Shown here piece by piece: positions 18,794-27,917 of a stretch of DNA of 64,000 nucleotides. The stretch's first letter is position 1. Each line of letters opens with the position of its first letter. The translations under genes were made by a program, and so were the position numbers. Below the pieces are notes generated by a model that was not told the origin of the DNA, did no database searches, and saw only the letters and a program-made list of their open reading frames with translations. Origin of the DNA: a bacterium (GTDB lineage Bacteria > Sumerlaeota > Sumerlaeia > SLMS01 > JAHLLQ01); NCBI GenBank assembly GCA_020444065.1, contig JAHLLQ010000004.1:124001-188000 (forward strand), given 5' to 3'.

Positions 18794-19941
18794 CAGGAGC
18801 CCGCCCCAGGCATTGGAACTTCCGGAGTTTCTTCCAGCGGAGCCGGATTTGCCAGCGCCTCCAGTTGCCTCTGGATGCCCTGAATCAGTCCATCCGCTTG
18901 CTCTGAAATCTGCGACTCTGGATTCTCCTCCTTGATCTGCTCCAGAATCTCGAGTGCGCGGTCCGTGTTGCCCGCCCGAGCATACATCATGGCGATGTCG
19001 AACTGCGTATCGATGGCCATCTTCGTCATGGGCACCTTGCCCATCAGCTCTTTCTTCACGGCCTCTGCATTCTCCAGGTCGCCCATCGCCTCGTAGTAGC
19101 GCGCAACATCCTGCAGCATCTGCAACTGGGTCTGCTGATCCAATTCGCTCTCGGCCGCTTCGCGCATCGAGGCGATTCTTGGATCGAATAACTCGTGAGC
19201 CTTCTCTTCTTCGCCGGCCTTCATCAGGTTGACCGCCATGGCCAGTTCCAGGTGATCGCGAACCTTGTCGTCCGGATACTTCGCCAGGTACTTCTCATAA
19301 ACCTCGTTACTCTTCGCAAACTCCCCGCGAGAGCGATAATAATCGGCAAGCTGCTCGCGGGCCTGGCCGCGGGCCTGGGCATCCTCACTGTTCAGCATCA
19401 GGTCGTTCAGGATCTCGAGAGCCTTGGCGGTGGCTTCCGGATTGGGCTCTTCTGTCATTCTGACGGACTGCAGCAGAACCGCCGCTTTGTCCAGCAGCCA
19501 GTCGCTCTTCTGATCGTCCGGCGCTTGCTCGATTGCCTTGTCGAGTTGGGCCAATGCCCCCTCGATATCGCCAATCTGGAGACGAATCGAAAGCACTCCG
19601 TTCAAAGCGAACTCGGCATTCGGATCGGACAGCGGATACGCGTCGACGACCTCCTGAAGCTGCTCGAGCGCCTTCTGCGCGTTGCCTTCCTGAGTGTAGT
19701 AGCGGGCGAGCAGGAGTCGTCCCGTCGCCGCTGCCGGATCGTCGCTGTTGTCGCGGATCAGTTCCTTCAGCTTGATTACACCCCGAGCCGTCTGGCGCTC
19801 GCTCAGAAGCTGCTGGGCCTCGGCCAGTTGCTCGTCGGGGGTCTGCTTGCCGCAAGCCACGGCAAACACTGCCACGAAGAGAATCGGAATCGCCACTCGC
19901 AAAACCCGGCGAATTGATAGGCTTGTCATCGTTGAACGCAT
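18793..19941 (-). CDS. Tetratricopeptide-repeat lipoprotein
   Basis: A 382-residue lipoprotein. Residues 1-30 form a lipoprotein signal peptide ending AVFAVAC with Cys30 as the lipidation site. The mature part is a TPR superhelix with several 34-residue units (for example AATGRLLLARYYTQEGNAQKALEQL, MMYARAGNTDRALEILEQI). The C-terminus is Pro/Glu-rich. Start: ATG at 19941, preceded by AAAGGAG about 9 bases upstream; longer in-frame starts would mask the signal peptide. TPR lipoproteins of this type act as scaffolds in envelope complexes; its partner is unknown. The next gene, the GNAT-like protein, overlaps by one base. Confidence 0.85.
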   Translation of the reverse strand: MRSTMTSLSIRRVLRVAIPILFVAVFAVACGKQTPDEQLAEAQQLLSERQTARGVIKLKELIRDNSDDPAAATGRLLLARYYTQEGNAQKALEQLQEVVDAYPLSDPNAEFALNGVLSIRLQIGDIEGALAQLDKAIEQAPDDQKSDWLLDKAAVLLQSVRMTEEPNPEATAKALEILNDLMLNSEDAQARGQAREQLADYYRSRGEFAKSNEVYEKYLAKYPDDKVRDHLELAMAVNLMKAGEEEKAHELFDPRIASMREAAESELDQQTQLQMLQDVARYYEAMGDLENAEAVKKELMGKVPMTKMAIDTQFDIAMMYARAGNTDRALEILEQIKEENPESQISEQADGLIQGIQRQLEALANPAPLEETPEVPMPGAGS

Positions 19942-20027
19942 CAGAAGGGCTCCTTTATCATTCCAAAAACGCCCAGCACGGTGGGCAATCTCCCCCCGGG
20001 CAGGCAAGCGTTTTTGGGGAATCCGGC

Positions 20028-20810
20028 TTACTCAGCCAATCGAATCTCGGCCACTTGCACCGCCTGTCCACCCAATTGGACCCGGTCGCCGGAGACGCGC
20101 ACTCGGACGATTCCGCCCCGGCGCGACGCCTGGTAACCGACAACCGTTTCCTTGCCCAGGCGGACCGCCCAATACGGGCCCAGCGCGCAGTGCGTCGATC
20201 CGGTGACGGGATCTTCGTCGATCCCCACGTTTGGCGCGAAGAAACGCGACACGAAGTCGCACTCGTTCCCGTCGGCGACGGCCGTTGCGACGATCCCCTC
20301 CGCCGCAAGCGATTTCATTCGTCCGAAGTCCGGCGACAGGTTGCGCACGGCCTGCTCGTCGGCAAATTCCGCGAGGTAGGCAAAGCGGAGCCTGCCGACA
20401 CGCACCGGCGTCGCGCCAAGGCTCTCGACCAGACCCGCGGGGGGGGCGACTTCCTCCACGGGCAACGCCGGGAAGTCTAACTCGATCCAGTCGCCCGCGC
20501 GCCGAGCCTGTAGCTCGCCACTGCGCGTCTTGAAACGCAGCGTTTCCTGCGTGCAACCTGTCTGCCACAATGTAAATGCACTTGCCAGCGTCGCATGCCC
20601 GCAGAGGTCCACCTCCTTCGCTGGCGTGAACCAGCGCAGGCGATAGGCGCCATTCTCTGGCAGCAGAAAGGCCGTCTCCGACAGGTTCATCTCCATCGCC
20701 ACGTTCTGCATCCACGCGTCCGGTCGGGCTTCTTCAAGAACGCAAACGGCCGCCGGGTTGCCTGCGAAAACTCGATCCGTGAAGGCATCCACCTGGTACA
20801 GCGTCGTCAT
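20028..20810 (-). CDS. PhzF family isomerase/epimerase
   Basis: A 260-residue member of the PhzF family (diaminopimelate epimerase fold). Visible blocks are YQVDAFTDRVFAGNPAAVC at the N-terminus, MNLSETAFL with the catalytic Glu, RWFTPAKEVDLCGHATLA, and IDEDPVTGSTHCALGPYW. True phenazine enzymes need phzA, B, D, E and G partners, which are absent, so this is one of the many PhzF-like proteins of unknown substrate. The ATG overlaps the stop of mutY by four bases (ATGA). It ends the pabB-mutY-phzF run; 86 bases separate it from the TPR lipoprotein. Confidence 0.92.
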   Translation of the reverse strand: MTTLYQVDAFTDRVFAGNPAAVCVLEEARPDAWMQNVAMEMNLSETAFLLPENGAYRLRWFTPAKEVDLCGHATLASAFTLWQTGCTQETLRFKTRSGELQARRAGDWIELDFPALPVEEVAPPAGLVESLGATPVRVGRLRFAYLAEFADEQAVRNLSPDFGRMKSLAAEGIVATAVADGNECDFVSRFFAPNVGIDEDPVTGSTHCALGPYWAVRLGKETVVGYQASRRGGIVRVRVSGDRVQLGGQAVQVAEIRLAE

Positions 20811-21958
20811 GTTGATTCTCCAGATTCGTCGAAGAGTTCCGGCTGGTCGCTGGCGATTTTGGGCTTCGGCGCCTGGCGGCGCGGAACCTTGCCTTCGGCA
20901 AGAAACTGCGCGATGTCCTTCTGCGTTGTCGAGATCGGACGCTTCATCCACTCGCTCGGCGAGATCCACTCGTGGGCGACATGGAATTTCCGCCGGACGC
21001 GCCCGCCCGGATGTTCCGTCGTGAAGACGTGCAACTGAATCCGGCTGCGCATCACGACGTGCTGCAGTCGCAGGACTGGCCCTCGTGGCCTTGCCTGCAA
21101 CGATGTTAGTTCTTGCAATACTCGCGCCGCAGCGGACTTCGCCCCTTCGCCCTTCGCGACCTCGCTGCGGGGGATTTCCCACATGTCGGCGAACGATCCT
21201 TCCGGCGGCCGCTTCATCACCAGAATTTTGCCTTCCTTCTGCACGATGATCGCTGCCTCGCGAACGTCTTTCATCGGGGTCTTTGGGCGCAGGACAGGAA
21301 AGTCTTCGGGGCGTCCCGTTTTTCGAGCGGCGCAGTGATCCGCCACCGGGCAAACGCTGCACTGTGGAGCCCGCGCCAGGCAAACCAACGCACCCAGTTC
21401 CATCATTGCTTCGTTCCAGATGCCAGGGCGTGCCGGATCGAGCAGTTCTCGCGCGCGCTGTTCGACTTTCTGCCTCCCGCGAGACGATCGGGCATCTTCC
21501 TCCATTGCATCGAGCCGCGCAACAACGCGCTCGACATTTGCATCCACCGCCGCGATCGCTTCTCCGAACGCGATCGAGGCCACCGCCGCCGCCGTGTAAC
21601 GTCCCATCCCCGGCAGTGCCAGCAGCAGTTCGAAACGTTCCGGCAGTCGACCGCCGAAGTCTCGAATCGTCATCTTCGCAGCCGCATGCAGGTGACGAGC
21701 ACGCGCGTAGTATCCTAGCCCAGACCACTCTGCGAGTACGTCGTCCACGCTCGCATCGGCGAGAGCTTTGACGGATGGGAAGCGCTCAAGGAACCGGCGC
21801 CAGCGCGGCTCGACAGCGCGCACCGTTGTTTGTTGCAGCATGATTTCCGACAGCCAGATGGCGTACGGATCCTTCGTTTCCCGCCACGGCAACGGTCGCC
21901 GCTGTTCGGAAAACCAATCGAGCAAATCACGTCGAATTCGATCAGTCAGGGGACTCAC
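20807..21958 (-). CDS. mutY: A/G-specific adenine DNA glycosylase
   Basis: MutY removes adenine mispaired with 8-oxoguanine or guanine. The 383-residue protein has the catalytic Glu38 in WLSEIMLQQT, the helix-hairpin-helix LPGMGRYTA, the catalytic Asp in AAVDANVERV, a [4Fe-4S] cluster with spacing C-x6-C-x2-C-x5-C (CLARAPQCSVCPVADHC), and a NUDIX-like C-terminal domain that recognises 8-oxoG. Start: GTG at 21958, overlapping the stop of pabB by four bases (GTGA). An in-frame extension upstream lies wholly inside pabB and is not MutY-like. Confidence 0.96.
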   Translation of the reverse strand: MSPLTDRIRRDLLDWFSEQRRPLPWRETKDPYAIWLSEIMLQQTTVRAVEPRWRRFLERFPSVKALADASVDDVLAEWSGLGYYARARHLHAAAKMTIRDFGGRLPERFELLLALPGMGRYTAAAVASIAFGEAIAAVDANVERVVARLDAMEEDARSSRGRQKVEQRARELLDPARPGIWNEAMMELGALVCLARAPQCSVCPVADHCAARKTGRPEDFPVLRPKTPMKDVREAAIIVQKEGKILVMKRPPEGSFADMWEIPRSEVAKGEGAKSAAARVLQELTSLQARPRGPVLRLQHVVMRSRIQLHVFTTEHPGGRVRRKFHVAHEWISPSEWMKRPISTTQKDIAQFLAEGKVPRRQAPKPKIASDQPELFDESGEST

Positions 21959-23391
21959 TTCATCTCGGCCAAGCGGATCGCATCGCACAGGAACTTCAGC
22001 TTTGCCTGCATCTCTTCCCATTCTTCCGCGGGATCGGAATCGGCGACAATGCCGCCGCCGGCGTGCAGGTGAACTCGCCCGTCGTCGAATCGGACTGCTG
22101 TGCGAATGGGCAGATTGAGCTCCACATCGCCGCGCGCATCCACCCATCCCAACGCGCCGCAGTAGATTCCGCGCGGTCGATTCTCCAACTGCCCAATGAT
22201 TTCCAGCGCACGCCGTTTGGGCGCTCCGGAAATCGATCCTCCGGGAAACAACGCGCCAAACAAATCCGAAAGCCGAGCCGATGACCGTGCACGTCCGGTG
22301 ATGGTCGATTCCAGATGGAGGATCGATGGGTGGGAGGTCAACTCCATCAACTTCTCGACACGTACCGTTCCGTAATCGCAGATTCGTCCCAGATCGTTGC
22401 GTTCCAGATCCACGATCATGATGTGCTCGGCACGGTCTTTCTCAGAATCCAGCAACTCAAATCCAAGCGCCGCATCGCTCGATTCCTGTCCGGTACGTCG
22501 ACGCGTACCCTTGATCGGGCGAGTCATGACCTGCGGACCCCACTTCCGGATGAACAACTCGGGCGAGAACGAGATCGCAGACCAGGACGGGCCGCGCAAG
22601 TTCGCCGCAAAGCGATTGCCGCCCTGCGACAATCCCATGGCGAAGATCGAATCTGCATCTGCGGATGTCTGCGATTCGAAGCGACTCGTCAGGTTGGCCT
22701 GATAGATATCGCCTGCAGTAAGATGATCGTGAATGCACTCGACCGCCGCCGCGTGAGCGTCGCGATCAAGGCAGGGAATGGGATCGGAGAATCGGTCTGT
22801 TTCGGGAGGCGGCGTGTCTTCCAATAACCCCATGATCGCCGGCGGCATCCCGGGTGGAGCGGGCCACTCAAGGTCTGCCCGCTGAGGCCGCCAGTCCTTC
22901 CACCGTGTGTGGCGTCCCAACGGCCGGCCGACAAGGCGCCACCGTTCATCCGACCAAACGAATCCGCTCGTGTGGAATGCCGCAAAGAATTCGGGAACCT
23001 CCAATTTCTCTGCATGGGGAAAACAGTGTTCGTACGGATTGATCGTGCGCCCGTACTCATACGATACGGAAAGCGCAGCCATCGGCAGAATCGGTCGCAG
23101 GATCGGGCGGCGTTCCGTACCCTGGCAGGAGTCGGCCAGCACGCTCAAGATCTCATCGGTCCAGCGAAACGGCATCAGCGCCCGGTCGGTATTCGATGCG
23201 ACTACCTGGCCTTCCGGCGTTTCCACGCGCGTGCCGCCCCCATCCACGTACATCACCAGTACGGGACGCGGTAGGCAGATCGGCGGATGCTTCCAGCCGG
23301 ACTCATCGTTCGGCCAAAATAAGGCAGAGCCCGTCACACGGCCGAGTTTCGGCGGTCGTGTCGGTGCAAACTTCCGGGCAGAGTCCGACAT
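21955..23391 (-). CDS. pabB: Aminodeoxychorismate synthase component I
   Basis: A 478-residue chorismate-utilising enzyme. With a PabA glutaminase it makes 4-amino-4-deoxychorismate for folate. The C-terminal catalytic domain shows GDIYQANLTSRF, the PIKGT motif whose Lys is a hallmark of PabB, DLERNDLGR, and GSISGAPKRRALEII with the Mg-binding region. The PIKGT rather than PxAGT motif argues for PabB over anthranilate synthase (TrpE). Start: ATG at 23391 with AAAGGAG 7 bases upstream. No pabA or pabC is adjacent. It is 28 bases downstream of the kinase-FGE gene and overlaps mutY. Confidence 0.93.
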   Translation of the reverse strand: MSDSARKFAPTRPPKLGRVTGSALFWPNDESGWKHPPICLPRPVLVMYVDGGGTRVETPEGQVVASNTDRALMPFRWTDEILSVLADSCQGTERRPILRPILPMAALSVSYEYGRTINPYEHCFPHAEKLEVPEFFAAFHTSGFVWSDERWRLVGRPLGRHTRWKDWRPQRADLEWPAPPGMPPAIMGLLEDTPPPETDRFSDPIPCLDRDAHAAAVECIHDHLTAGDIYQANLTSRFESQTSADADSIFAMGLSQGGNRFAANLRGPSWSAISFSPELFIRKWGPQVMTRPIKGTRRRTGQESSDAALGFELLDSEKDRAEHIMIVDLERNDLGRICDYGTVRVEKLMELTSHPSILHLESTITGRARSSARLSDLFGALFPGGSISGAPKRRALEIIGQLENRPRGIYCGALGWVDARGDVELNLPIRTAVRFDDGRVHLHAGGGIVADSDPAEEWEEMQAKLKFLCDAIRLAEMK

Positions 23392-23419
23392 TCGCTTCTC
23401 CTTTGGATATCGTCGAGCC

Positions 23420-25999
23420 TTAGAGCTCCACAACCACGCGGAATCCCACATCCGCTTCTTGCTGATCCGGCTGAATCTGCATTCGCGATGCACAACGGCA
23501 GGCTGCAGCGGAAGACTTGTATCCGCCGCCACGGATCACACGATAGCTGCCGCTCGGCGGTCCCGTCCAATCCTCCAGGTTACCGCCCGGAAGTCTGGGC
23601 GCATAGTAATCGCGCGTCAGCTCCCAGACGTTTCCATGAATGTCGTACAATCCCCAGGCATTCGGCGGGAAGCTCTTCACCGGCACTGTTATGCCTCGGT
23701 ACGTCGAACTTGCGGCGCCGGGGTACGATTTCGTTCCATCGAAATTGACGACCTCACTGGAGATGATGGGTCCGTAAGTGAAGGGCGACTGGCGGCCCGC
23801 GCGGCAGACATATTCCCACTGTGCCTCCGTGGGCAGACGGAACGTGATTCCTGTTTCACGCGATAGGATTCCACAGAATTGCTGCGCTTCGTTCCACGAG
23901 ACGCCGGTAACGGGATGGTCCAGATTGGGTTCATCGCCCAATCCACCGCCCATAACATGGCGCCATTCGGCCAGCGTGATCTCCGACTCACTGACGTAGA
24001 ACGGTTGCGTCAGATTCACCGCGGTCAGCGGACCTTCATCATCCCCGCGACCTTTTTCGGAAAGCTGCGATCCCATCAAGACTTTGCCGGCGGGAATCTC
24101 AACCATGTTCAGGACCAACTTATCTGACAGCGGGACCTTGAAGACATTGTATGTCGGCGCCAATGTCGGCGTCGGCTCGAGCGGCAGCGGGGTCGGCGGC
24201 GGCGTTGGCGTCGGAGTCGGCCGCGCGGGCTCTGGAGTCGGCGTTGGTTGCGGTCCGGGCAACTGGGTGGAGTTCCCCTGAGCGATCTCTTCTCCGGATG
24301 AATCGCCATCTTGGTTATTCGTCAGCGTCATCACCGACACAACCGTCGCAGTGACCAAGAAGGCGATCACGACAACGGCGACAATGATGAGATACCGCAT
24401 CACGCGGTTGTCTTCTTTTTCTGCCGCCCGCATCTCCGTCGGGAAGATCGCTTCGGGCATCGACGACGAGAACGGCGCACTCGTGGAACTGCTTCCTGAA
24501 GAAGAACCACTTCCCGAACCCGGCATGCTAAGCGTCGGGAAGCCATCCAGCCCATTGCTTTCTTCCGCCTCCGCTGCCATCTCTTCCAGCGCGCGACGGC
24601 GCTTCGCCGCATTGCGGAATGCCGAGTCTTCTGCAGAACCGTACCCCGAGTCCGAATCTGCATCGCCGCTTGTTGGGAAATCCGTCACGCCCGAGGAAAC
24701 ACTGCCTGTCATGACAGCCGAAGACGAGGACGAGTATCCTGCCACCGAGTCTGCGAGCGTCTCCTTCGGTTCTGATTCCGGCTCCGATTCGGGGGACGGC
24801 ACTGGTGTCTTTGGCGTCTCCTCCGACTCGGGCTCTTTTTCTTCCTCGTCGGTCGGTATCAGGTTCCGCTTAAAGATGGGATCCAGACCGTCATCCGATT
24901 TGTCTGTTCGTTCTTCCGCCTTCTCTTCTGGCTTCTCTTCCGCCGGTTCCTCTTCAGGAATCGTCGCGGGCCGGTCGGATGCCGACCAGTGGAACTCCAC
25001 CTCGGGGATCGGTTCGATCTCGGGCGCTGAATCATCTTCGGGCTCAGGCGTGTCTTCTTCGGGCACCGGAGTCGGCAATCCCGCCTGCATGATCTTGCCC
25101 GACGGCAGCAGCACGAGATCTGCGTCCCCGGCGCGCTGAATCGTCGATAGCGCCTCGGCCAGTTCGCCGGCCGATGCAAATCGATCGCCGGGCTTCTTGG
25201 CCAGGCAGCGCATGATGACTTCGCCGAGAGGACGATGAAGTCCTGGATTCAACTCGTAAGGCGACTCCGCCTTCTCGTTCACGTGCTTCATGCACACCGT
25301 GATGTCGTTCGGATCGCTGAAGGGCGGTTGTCCTGTCGCCATGTGATACAACGTGCAGCCCAATGCGTACAGATCCGTTCGTCCGTCCAGTTCGCGGTTC
25401 AGAATCTGTTCCGGCGACATGTAGGCCACTGTTCCAAACACAGTGCCTGTCGCTGTTCTGCCGGTGGCGGATTCGGACTTCGCGATCGAGAAATCGAGCA
25501 GCTTAACGTGGCGATCTTGTGTGACGAAGATGTTGGCCGGCTTGATATCGCGATGCAGGATGCCGCGCGAGTGTCCATACTCCAGCGCGCGGGCTACGGC
25601 CGCCCCGATTTCGCAGATCCACTCGCTCTTAATTGTGCGCCCGTGAATTGTCTCCACGACGTCGGTCAGGGCGCCGAGCTTCTGCTTCGGCACTTTCTGG
25701 CTGAGCAAGCGCGAAAGCGGCTGCCCCTCCAGCAGTTCCATAATTAGATAGATTGCAATGTCGTCGCGATAGACGTCGAAGAGGGTAACAATGTTCGGGT
25801 GACTGAGACGCGCGATGGTCAGCGCCTCGTCCTCAAGGCGCCCCGGGTCGATGCCCTGTTCTTCCGATTCGGCGAGGTTACAGGTCTTGACGGCGACGAA
25901 CCGCTGGAGCTTCGGCTGCCACGCCTTATAGACACGACCCATCGCTCCTCGGCCAATGACCGAGTCCGCCGTGAGGCCTGGTGGCATTTGAACATCCAT
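23420..25999 (-). CDS. Transmembrane Ser/Thr protein kinase fused to a formylglycine-generating-enzyme-like domain
   Basis: An 859-residue fusion. Residues 14-285 form a Hanks-type kinase: Gly loop IGRGAMGRVY, Lys38 in VAVK, HRDIKPAN at 149-156 and YMSPEQI. The Mg-binding DFG triplet reads DFS (169-171), keeping the Asp. A disordered Pro/Glu/Ser stretch spans 300-530, one transmembrane helix is at about 534-556, a Pro/Thr stalk follows (to about 612), and a C-terminal FGE/SUMF1-like domain covers about 628-859 (RLPTEAQWEY, HGNVWELTRDYY, RVIRGGGY). The kinase is cytoplasmic and the FGE-like domain outside. No Cys pair like that of active aerobic FGE is obvious, so it may be a binding module. 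Start: ATG at 25999 or 26032; neither has a clear ribosome site. First gene of a minus-strand run through pabB. Confidence 0.88.
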   Translation of the reverse strand: MDVQMPPGLTADSVIGRGAMGRVYKAWQPKLQRFVAVKTCNLAESEEQGIDPGRLEDEALTIARLSHPNIVTLFDVYRDDIAIYLIMELLEGQPLSRLLSQKVPKQKLGALTDVVETIHGRTIKSEWICEIGAAVARALEYGHSRGILHRDIKPANIFVTQDRHVKLLDFSIAKSESATGRTATGTVFGTVAYMSPEQILNRELDGRTDLYALGCTLYHMATGQPPFSDPNDITVCMKHVNEKAESPYELNPGLHRPLGEVIMRCLAKKPGDRFASAGELAEALSTIQRAGDADLVLLPSGKIMQAGLPTPVPEEDTPEPEDDSAPEIEPIPEVEFHWSASDRPATIPEEEPAEEKPEEKAEERTDKSDDGLDPIFKRNLIPTDEEEKEPESEETPKTPVPSPESEPESEPKETLADSVAGYSSSSSAVMTGSVSSGVTDFPTSGDADSDSGYGSAEDSAFRNAAKRRRALEEMAAEAEESNGLDGFPTLSMPGSGSGSSSGSSSTSAPFSSSMPEAIFPTEMRAAEKEDNRVMRYLIIVAVVVIAFLVTATVVSVMTLTNNQDGDSSGEEIAQGNSTQLPGPQPTPTPEPARPTPTPTPPPTPLPLEPTPTLAPTYNVFKVPLSDKLVLNMVEIPAGKVLMGSQLSEKGRGDDEGPLTAVNLTQPFYVSESEITLAEWRHVMGGGLGDEPNLDHPVTGVSWNEAQQFCGILSRETGITFRLPTEAQWEYVCRAGRQSPFTYGPIISSEVVNFDGTKSYPGAASSTYRGITVPVKSFPPNAWGLYDIHGNVWELTRDYYAPRLPGGNLEDWTGPPSGSYRVIRGGGYKSSAAACRCASRMQIQPDQQEADVGFRVVVEL

Positions 26000-26260
26000 A
26001 AATCGCCCAGAAGCCCGCGCCCAGTTTCGCATCTGGCCGGCGCTTTTTATTCTCTCTAGTCATCTTGCGGTGTCAGCAAGAAACGAGCAAGGCAATACCG
26101 CGCCGCAAGCAGGATTCTGCATTTGCCAGACCACCGGGCACCTGGACCGCGTCAAAACACCCGCTCACAGGCGACGACGGACTTGACGCACCTGACAAGG
26201 TAGAGAACACTCTCTTTACCGAAATCGAACTGCTCTTCTTCCAACAATTGGAGGCTCAGA

Positions 26261-26689
26261 ATGATTGGCAAAAAGCTCGACGCACGTTCGTATACGATAT
26301 TGCTGCTCGCAGCCATGGTTGTCCTGCTGGCTCTGAACCTGTTTGCTCAGCGCGGAACGCTGGACGTGGGGACGCTGCCTGCCGGCGATCGGACCGACCT
26401 TTCCGACTCGGCCGCTATCCAGCAAGTTGCCGCGGCAACGCGCGAGGTTGCGGACTCCAACCGCGAGATCGCCAGGGCGATTGACAACCTGGCTCGAGCC
26501 GTCGGCGGTCTTGAAATGAGCGTCACGGTGAATAACAGTGACGACAAAGACTCCTCCAGCAACGCTTCTCGCGTGACCCCGCAGGTTGGCGCAGACGGCC
26601 GTACCACCATGGTCCCCGTGACTGATAGCGGCGCCGATATTCCCCCCGACACTGAATTCGAGTACGAGGGCACGCTGAACATTCGGTAA
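26261..26689 (+). CDS. Small membrane-anchored coiled-coil protein of unknown function
   Basis: A 142-residue protein with no recognised family. Residues 12-29 are a hydrophobic signal anchor. About 52-85 form a short amphipathic or coiled-coil segment (AAATREVADSNREIARAIDN), and the rest is polar, ending EYEGTLNIR. The ribosome site TTGGAGG lies 8 bases before the ATG. It is 10 bases upstream of the next plus-strand gene and probably in operon with it. Confidence 0.6.
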   Translation: MIGKKLDARSYTILLLAAMVVLLALNLFAQRGTLDVGTLPAGDRTDLSDSAAIQQVAAATREVADSNREIARAIDNLARAVGGLEMSVTVNNSDDKDSSSNASRVTPQVGADGRTTMVPVTDSGADIPPDTEFEYEGTLNIR

Positions 26690-26699
26690 CCACGCGCTG

Positions 26700-27851
26700 G
26701 TGACGAATCGAGTGATCATGCTGCTCCCGGGATCGTCCTCCGTACGACTTGGGAACGGCTCGAAATCTGTGGCGATCCTCCTTTGGGGGATCGCCTTCTT
26801 CTTTTTGGCCAGCATGTCATCGGCCGTTGAGCCGCCCACTCCTGAGGGCCTCGAATGGCGCCTGGAGAGCCTTGATTCAGGCGAGATTCTATGGACCGGG
26901 CAACTTCCGCCCGCAGAACCACGCTCGCTCGTCCCCTGGCAGGCCGAGGCCGTCTGGACATCCGCATCCGACCCTGCGACGACGCGTCTGCTGGCTCGAA
27001 CTGGTCGGATTCTGACGGAATTCAGAGTGAACCATACCCTTCCGCTCAGCACCCTCGGTCCGCCGCCCGGACCCGGGACCGTTGCTCTACGCTTCGAGCG
27101 ACTCCATGACCTGGAACTCACTGCCTGGGCGTTCACGGCCGATCCCATGGAAGATGATCGATCGGGGGAGGAACTCCTTGGGGAATTGGAAGAAGACTGG
27201 AATGTCGCCGCCAACTACGGAGTTCGGCGGCCCGAGACCAGGGCGCTAATCGCGATTGGGTCCATCTATGTTCCCCTGGCGAAGCAACACCGCCAATCCC
27301 GCGATCGCTGGCTCGGCTGGTTCGCCGCGATGGCGCAGTCGGAGTCGGAGGTTCTCGCCCAGGCGCGGTTCCAGTCAGCGTTTTGGACAGGAATCCCGGA
27401 TCCGCCGACGCAGAGATTGCGCTGGCAAGGCGGCCGTTTGGAAAGTGCCATCCACTCGCCCGGGGGCATTCGCTGGCGGCCCGTTATTCTGGTGGGCCTA
27501 TCCGGCCGGATTGGCCCCACAGATCTCGATCTGATCAAGGCGATGGGCTTCAACATGATCGCGCCTGAGGAAACAACCGATGCTCTCCGGCACGCCGCAG
27601 AGCGACTCAACATCGTGCTGCTGGAAGACTTGCCTGCGGGCGTTCCGATCCGGCAACTGGCGGTAGGGGAGTCCTTCCAGGCCGGCCACCCTGTGCAGAT
27701 TCTGACCGGCTGGGAGCCCTATGACCCCGAGATCGAGCAACCCCTGGCCGATCATCCCGATCGGCTGTGGCGTGCGGCGCTGGACGCGCTGCGCATCCGC
27801 CGTGGCGAGCAACCCGTTTCCTTGCCGCCGGGTCCGCAGTTGGAGTTCTGA
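26700..27851 (+). CDS. Exported protein of unknown function
   Basis: A 383-residue protein that matches no family I know. An N-terminal hydrophobic segment (about 23-41, ending SMSSA) is a signal peptide. The mature part begins with a beta-rich region that may be an Ig-like fold (LEWRLESLDSGEILWTG), then mixed alpha/beta with WLGWFAAMAQSESEVL and a C-terminal segment (VILVGLSGRIGPTDLDLIKAMGFNMIAP) that reads like a Rossmann or TIM-barrel strand-helix pair. Start: GTG at 26700 or ATG at 26718. It is followed by a strong terminator 9 bases after its stop. Confidence 0.6.
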   Translation: MTNRVIMLLPGSSSVRLGNGSKSVAILLWGIAFFFLASMSSAVEPPTPEGLEWRLESLDSGEILWTGQLPPAEPRSLVPWQAEAVWTSASDPATTRLLARTGRILTEFRVNHTLPLSTLGPPPGPGTVALRFERLHDLELTAWAFTADPMEDDRSGEELLGELEEDWNVAANYGVRRPETRALIAIGSIYVPLAKQHRQSRDRWLGWFAAMAQSESEVLAQARFQSAFWTGIPDPPTQRLRWQGGRLESAIHSPGGIRWRPVILVGLSGRIGPTDLDLIKAMGFNMIAPEETTDALRHAAERLNIVLLEDLPAGVPIRQLAVGESFQAGHPVQILTGWEPYDPEIEQPLADHPDRLWRAALDALRIRRGEQPVSLPPGPQLEF

Positions 27852-27860
27852 GAGAGAAAA

Positions 27861-27886
27861 CGCCCCGAGACCAAAGTCTCGGGGCG
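27861..27886. terminator. Bidirectional Rho-independent terminator
   Basis: A perfect 10-bp stem, CGCCCCGAGA and its complement around CCAAAG. It is followed by GTTGTTTTCG on the plus strand and TTTTCTCTCT on the minus strand. It serves the convergent pair formed by the unknown gene ending at 27851 and rny ending at 27918. Confidence 0.88.
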
Positions 27887-27917
27887 GTTGTTTTCGAGTC
27901 TGGATGAGGCGTTGTGT

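Noticed and set aside
20028-20810. Phenazine biosynthesis locus
   Set aside because: Only a PhzF-family protein is present; the other phenazine genes are absent, and PhzF-like proteins are widespread outside phenazine pathways.
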